Assembly: GCF_000012565.1 (NCBI RefSeq)
Contig: NC_007354.1
Coordinates: forward strand, 806,001-870,000
DNA length: 64,000 nt
Origin: Ehrlichia canis str. Jake
Lineage (GTDB): Bacteria > Pseudomonadota > Alphaproteobacteria > Rickettsiales > Anaplasmataceae
Direction of reading: 5' to 3'
The position numbers and the translations under genes were made by a program. Position 1 is the first letter of the stretch. Every line of letters begins with the position of its first letter. Positions 60,858 through 64,000 of the stretch are shown here, piece by piece. The notes beneath the pieces were generated by a model. The model was not told the DNA's origin. It ran no database searches and saw only the letters and a program-made list of their open reading frames with translations.

Positions 60858-62561
60858 ATGGAAAATTTTCAAATAAAAACAAATTTAGGATCAGAAGACT
60901 ACTTACAAAATATAAAGAAAATAAAATCTAATAAATTTATTAGCCATAATCTTGAAGCAGAAGATTCAGAAGATGATAATAGTTCAGAATTTCAAAATGC
61001 ATTAAAAGAATTCATAGATGATAGTGTCAAAGAAGGACAAATAATAGAAGGAACTATTGTATGTATAGATAAAGGATATGTAACAATAGATTCAGGTCTA
61101 AAATCTGAAAGTATCGTTTCGCTAAAAGAATTCGAACTTGGTGACGATTATCAAAATATCGGTATAGGGTCAAAAGTAAAGTTATATCTAGAGAAAATTG
61201 AAGGACGTAATGGTAGTGTAGTATTAAGCAGGGAAAAAGCTATTAGAGATGAATTATGGCAAAAGTTAGAAGAAGCTGCAGAAAGAAAAGAAGATGTTGA
61301 GGGTGTAATATTTAGTTCTATTAAGTGTGGGTACACAGTTGACATAAAAGGTGTTGTAGCATTCTTACCAGCAAGCCATGTAGCTTTAAGGCAAGTTAAA
61401 GATATAACCCCATTATTAGGGAAAAAACAGAAATTTCGCATATTAAAAATGGATAACAAGCAGGGTAACATTGTAGTATCAAGAAAAGCTATATTAGAGG
61501 AATCTCTTGCAGATGCTAAAAGCTTATATCTCAGTCAACTAAATGAAGGAGATATCATTGAAGGTAAAGTAAAAAGCATTACCAAATATGGTGTATTCAT
61601 AGAAATACATGAATCACCTTCAGTTGGCGTAGTTGATGGTTTATTACATATAACTGACATATCATGGAGTCGTGTAAGTCATCCTTCAGCTGTGTTTTCG
61701 TGCGGACAAACAGTAAAAACAAAAATTATAAAAATTGATCGTGAAAATAAAAAGATTTCTCTTGGTGTTAAACAATTAGAAGAAAGTCCTTGGTCAAATA
61801 TTGAGAAAAAATACCCTGTCGATAGTATCCATAAAGGTATTGTAACAAGCATAGAAGATTACGGTGTCTTTGTTGAATTAGAAACAGGCATAGAGGGATT
61901 AGTTCATGTATCTGAAGTAAGTTGGACAAAAAATTCCTTGCCTATAAATCAATTATTCATGAGAGGTGAGGAAATACAAGTTAAAGTATTAAGCATAGAT
62001 ACAGCTAAAAGCCGCATGAGTCTCAGCATGAAAAGGTGTCAGGAAAATCCATGGCAGGCGTTTACATTAAAATATCCATTAGGTTCTGTTGTATCAACAA
62101 AGATAAAAAACATTACAAATCTTGGAATATTTGTTTCATTTGAAGACAATACACTTAATGATGGCATTGAAGGATTAATTCGTACTACAGAACTAAGTTG
62201 GTCTTTATCACCAGAAGCAGCAGTTAAAAAATACAGTATTGGAGATTCTGTAGAAGCAAAAATATTAATGATAAACCCAAATAAAAGCAAGATAGATCTT
62301 GGAGTAAAACAATTAGAATATGATCCTTTCCTTGATTTACTGAAAAAGACTAATTTAGGAGACAAAATACCAGTCACAGTTACAAAAGTAGTTGAGGACA
62401 CTGGTATATTAGTTGATGTATTTAATGGTTCAAATAGTTTTAATCTTCTAATAGAACAAGAGTATTTACCTGATAATAAAAAGTTTTTCCCAGGTGACAA
62501 ATTAGAAGCAGAAGTATTACTCATTGAAACTTACAACATGGTATTGTCACTTAAACATTAA
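60858..62561 (+). CDS. rpsA: 30S ribosomal protein S1
   Basis: The 567-residue protein has six S1 (OB-fold) repeats, of which the middle ones contain GVFIEIHESPSVGVVDGLLHITDISW and GVFVELETGIEGLVHVSEVSW. It brings mRNA with weak leader sequences to the 30S subunit. The first about 55 residues are a divergent acidic extension (NLEAEDSEDDNSSEFQ) not seen in E. coli S1. It begins 64 bases after cmk. Confidence 0.97.
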   Translation: MENFQIKTNLGSEDYLQNIKKIKSNKFISHNLEAEDSEDDNSSEFQNALKEFIDDSVKEGQIIEGTIVCIDKGYVTIDSGLKSESIVSLKEFELGDDYQNIGIGSKVKLYLEKIEGRNGSVVLSREKAIRDELWQKLEEAAERKEDVEGVIFSSIKCGYTVDIKGVVAFLPASHVALRQVKDITPLLGKKQKFRILKMDNKQGNIVVSRKAILEESLADAKSLYLSQLNEGDIIEGKVKSITKYGVFIEIHESPSVGVVDGLLHITDISWSRVSHPSAVFSCGQTVKTKIIKIDRENKKISLGVKQLEESPWSNIEKKYPVDSIHKGIVTSIEDYGVFVELETGIEGLVHVSEVSWTKNSLPINQLFMRGEEIQVKVLSIDTAKSRMSLSMKRCQENPWQAFTLKYPLGSVVSTKIKNITNLGIFVSFEDNTLNDGIEGLIRTTELSWSLSPEAAVKKYSIGDSVEAKILMINPNKSKIDLGVKQLEYDPFLDLLKKTNLGDKIPVTVTKVVEDTGILVDVFNGSNSFNLLIEQEYLPDNKKFFPGDKLEAEVLLIETYNMVLSLKH

Positions 62562-62574
62562 ATAGGTTTTATTT

Positions 62575-63441
62575 ATGTCTGACCAGTTATTAAAAATAGA
62601 AATACTAAATTCCAAAGTAAAATTATGGAGGTTTTTAGTTTTTCTCATGGTGTTTGCATCATTAATATTATGTAACTATGTTGATATATCAAAGGTTAGC
62701 AATTTTTTAGACAATAAATATATAGCTAAAGTAAATATAGAAGGAAAAATTGAAACCAGTGAGGAAATGGATTCCTTACTAAAAAAGATTGCAAAGGACA
62801 GTCATGTTATAGGATTAATATTAAACATTAATAGTCCTGGAGGTACTATAACAGGTAGTGAAATCTTATATCAAAACATACGTAACATTGCAAAAAATAA
62901 ACCAGTAGTTGCTGTGTTAAATGATTTAGCAGCATCAGGTGGATACATGACTGCAATTGCTGCAGATTATATAATAGCCCGTCACACTACTATTACCGGT
63001 TCAATTGGCGTACTGATGCAGTACTTTGGTGTCAGTTCACTAGCAGAAAAAATGGGTATTTCTTTAAAGTCAATAAAATCCTCAAATTTAAAAGCAGCAA
63101 CATCACCTTTTGAAGAGTTCACAAAAGAAAAAGAGGAATCTATACGTCGTATTGTTAATGAATCATATAATTATTTCATTGACATAGTAGCAGATCGTAG
63201 AAAGATGGAAAAGAGTCAAGTATTAAAAATAGCAGATGGAAGCATATATACAGGATCAGAAGCATTATCCATAGGGTTAGTTGATCAAATTGGCGGAGAA
63301 GATGAAGCAATAAGTTGGTTTCAATCACAAAACATTAATACACAAAAGGTAAAGGTACTATCAAAAAAAACACATCTATCGGTTCTTGAAAGCATAAATT
63401 CACTAGTATTACAGGTTATTCATTATTATATTAACAAATAA
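62575..63441 (+). CDS. sppA: Signal peptide peptidase SppA (S49 family)
   Basis: The 288-residue protein has one N-terminal membrane anchor (about 17-35) and a single S49 domain, so it is the short SppA type. NINSPGGTITGSE is a family block, and the nucleophile is probably Ser121 in LAASGGYMTAIAADYIIAR. TGSIGVLMQYFGV follows. The general-base lysine is probably Lys173 in IKSSNLKAATSPF. It degrades cleaved signal peptides in the inner membrane. It follows rpsA by 13 bases and precedes an HU/IHF gene by 5. Confidence 0.93.
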   Translation: MSDQLLKIEILNSKVKLWRFLVFLMVFASLILCNYVDISKVSNFLDNKYIAKVNIEGKIETSEEMDSLLKKIAKDSHVIGLILNINSPGGTITGSEILYQNIRNIAKNKPVVAVLNDLAASGGYMTAIAADYIIARHTTITGSIGVLMQYFGVSSLAEKMGISLKSIKSSNLKAATSPFEEFTKEKEESIRRIVNESYNYFIDIVADRRKMEKSQVLKIADGSIYTGSEALSIGLVDQIGGEDEAISWFQSQNINTQKVKVLSKKTHLSVLESINSLVLQVIHYYINK

Positions 63442-63446
63442 ATCTT

Positions 63447-63710
63447 ATGTTAAAATCACACTTAGTTCAACATATATCAAAAAAAAATCCCTCTCTTAGT
63501 GAGGAAATAGTATCGAAAATATTAAACATATTTTTCTCACTAATTATAGAGTATTTAAAGAATGGCTATAGAGTAGAATTAAGAGGTTTTGGGTCTTTCA
63601 CAGTAAGAAGTTATAATATAAAAACTGTTAATACAAGATTAACAAAAAACAAATACAGAAAAGTATATTTCAGAGCTAGTAATAAATTCATAAAGCTCAT
63701 AAACCAATAG
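63447..63710 (+). CDS. HU/IHF-family DNA-binding protein (IHF-beta-like)
   Basis: The 87-residue basic protein has the HU/IHF fold: an N-terminal helix pair (LVQHISKKNPSLSEEIVSKILNIFFSLIIEYLKNG), the turn RVELRGFGSFTVRSYN and a C-terminal end with FRASNKFIKLINQ. The beta-arm lacks the usual PxTG segment and reads VNTRLTKNKYRKVYF instead, so DNA bending may differ. Position after rpsA matches that of ihfB in many proteobacteria, with sppA inserted between. It is called IHF-beta-like, not certain. Confidence 0.8.
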   Translation: MLKSHLVQHISKKNPSLSEEIVSKILNIFFSLIIEYLKNGYRVELRGFGSFTVRSYNIKTVNTRLTKNKYRKVYFRASNKFIKLINQ

Positions 63711-63746
63711 CTACAGTTAAACACAAATGTTAGGCAGGTTTTTTAT

Positions 63747-64000
63747 ATGGAACAAACAAGTAATTTCAGCAATTCAGAATTTCAGCAAACTATAGATAAA
63801 GCATTTGATAAGTTGGAATCTTCATTAGTACAAAAACTAAGTCACAAGAATAACATATCACAATATAAAGCAGACATAGCATCACTTATTAAAGAAAAAA
63901 ATACACTAAGTCAACAACTTGCAGATCAAGCAAATGAATGTAATAAATGGAAAGAAGCATGCCATGAGGTAATCACCAGGTTAAACTACACTATAGAAAA
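63747..64000 (+). CDS. Uncharacterised coiled-coil protein (partial, runs off window)
   Basis: From the ATG at 63747 an open frame of 84 codons reaches the window edge (MEQTSNFSNSEFQQTIDKAF...). The visible part is rich in Lys, Gln and Glu. It has heptad-like spacing of hydrophobic residues (IASLIKEKNTLSQQLADQANE) typical of a coiled coil. AGG lies about 12 bases before the ATG. It follows the IHF-like gene by 36 bases. I do not recognise a family; proteins of this type downstream of sppA/ihfB in Ehrlichia are uncharacterised to my knowledge. Confidence 0.6.
   Translation, partial: MEQTSNFSNSEFQQTIDKAFDKLESSLVQKLSHKNNISQYKADIASLIKEKNTLSQQLADQANECNKWKEACHEVITRLNYTIE

Overview
The window is a very AT-rich, low-coding-density piece of an alphaproteobacterial chromosome. 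It almost certainly comes from an obligate intracellular Anaplasmataceae member of the genus Ehrlichia. The reasons are the near-complete S10-spc-alpha ribosomal supercluster led by tuf, the single-copy slimmed gene set, a Pal-type lipoprotein, scattered Mrp/Mnh antiporter genes, and long intergenic stretches full of decayed gene copies. The species was not determined.

Layout. 1-8.9 kb (minus strand): partial Mnh/NuoN-like antiporter subunit D, a COQ10/RatA-like START-domain protein, a probable 6S RNA, dnaK, an RNase E/G-family gene, then mnhC, mnhB, an MnhA-C-terminal-like DUF4040 protein, mnhG and mnhF. 9-13 kb: transketolase and an M32 carboxypeptidase-like protein that has lost its HExxH zinc site. 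13.4-15.5 kb (plus): pal and purA, then about 1.1 kb of decayed repeats. 16.6-25 kb: ruvX, nrdA, tRNA-Glu, a polyprenyl synthase, a degenerate FKBP-like membrane protein, a thiO-like oxidase and dnaB. 26-31 kb: tadA, the rpmF-plsX-fabH operon and tgt. 32-37 kb: pstB, dapB, a flavin reductase, and an ancient tandem duplication that left two ubiA genes beside rpmH-rnpA. 37.4-44.6 kb: an alanine/glycine:cation symporter, comEC and pheT. 44.6-59.3 kb: the ribosomal supercluster (rplQ back to rpsJ) with adk, secY, rpoA, tuf and the tRNA-Gly and tRNA-Tyr genes. 59.4-64 kb (plus): rlmB, cmk, rpsA, sppA, an HU/IHF gene and the start of an unknown coiled-coil gene.

Most genes serve translation, RNA metabolism, nucleotide supply, envelope lipid and quinone synthesis and ion homeostasis. 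The most unusual content is how the non-coding DNA arose. Several intergenic regions are recognisable decayed copies of neighbouring genes: the tails of fabH and comEC as degenerate tandem arrays, an internal comEC fragment, an inverted 170-bp nrdA fragment, and a 1.36-kb duplication of flavin reductase 5' end, ubiA and the rpmH promoter. The second UbiA has lost a catalytic aspartate, and the M32 protein looks like a retained pseudoenzyme.

All calls come from reading the sequence and from family knowledge. No database search or folding program was run. Percent identities are hand estimates.
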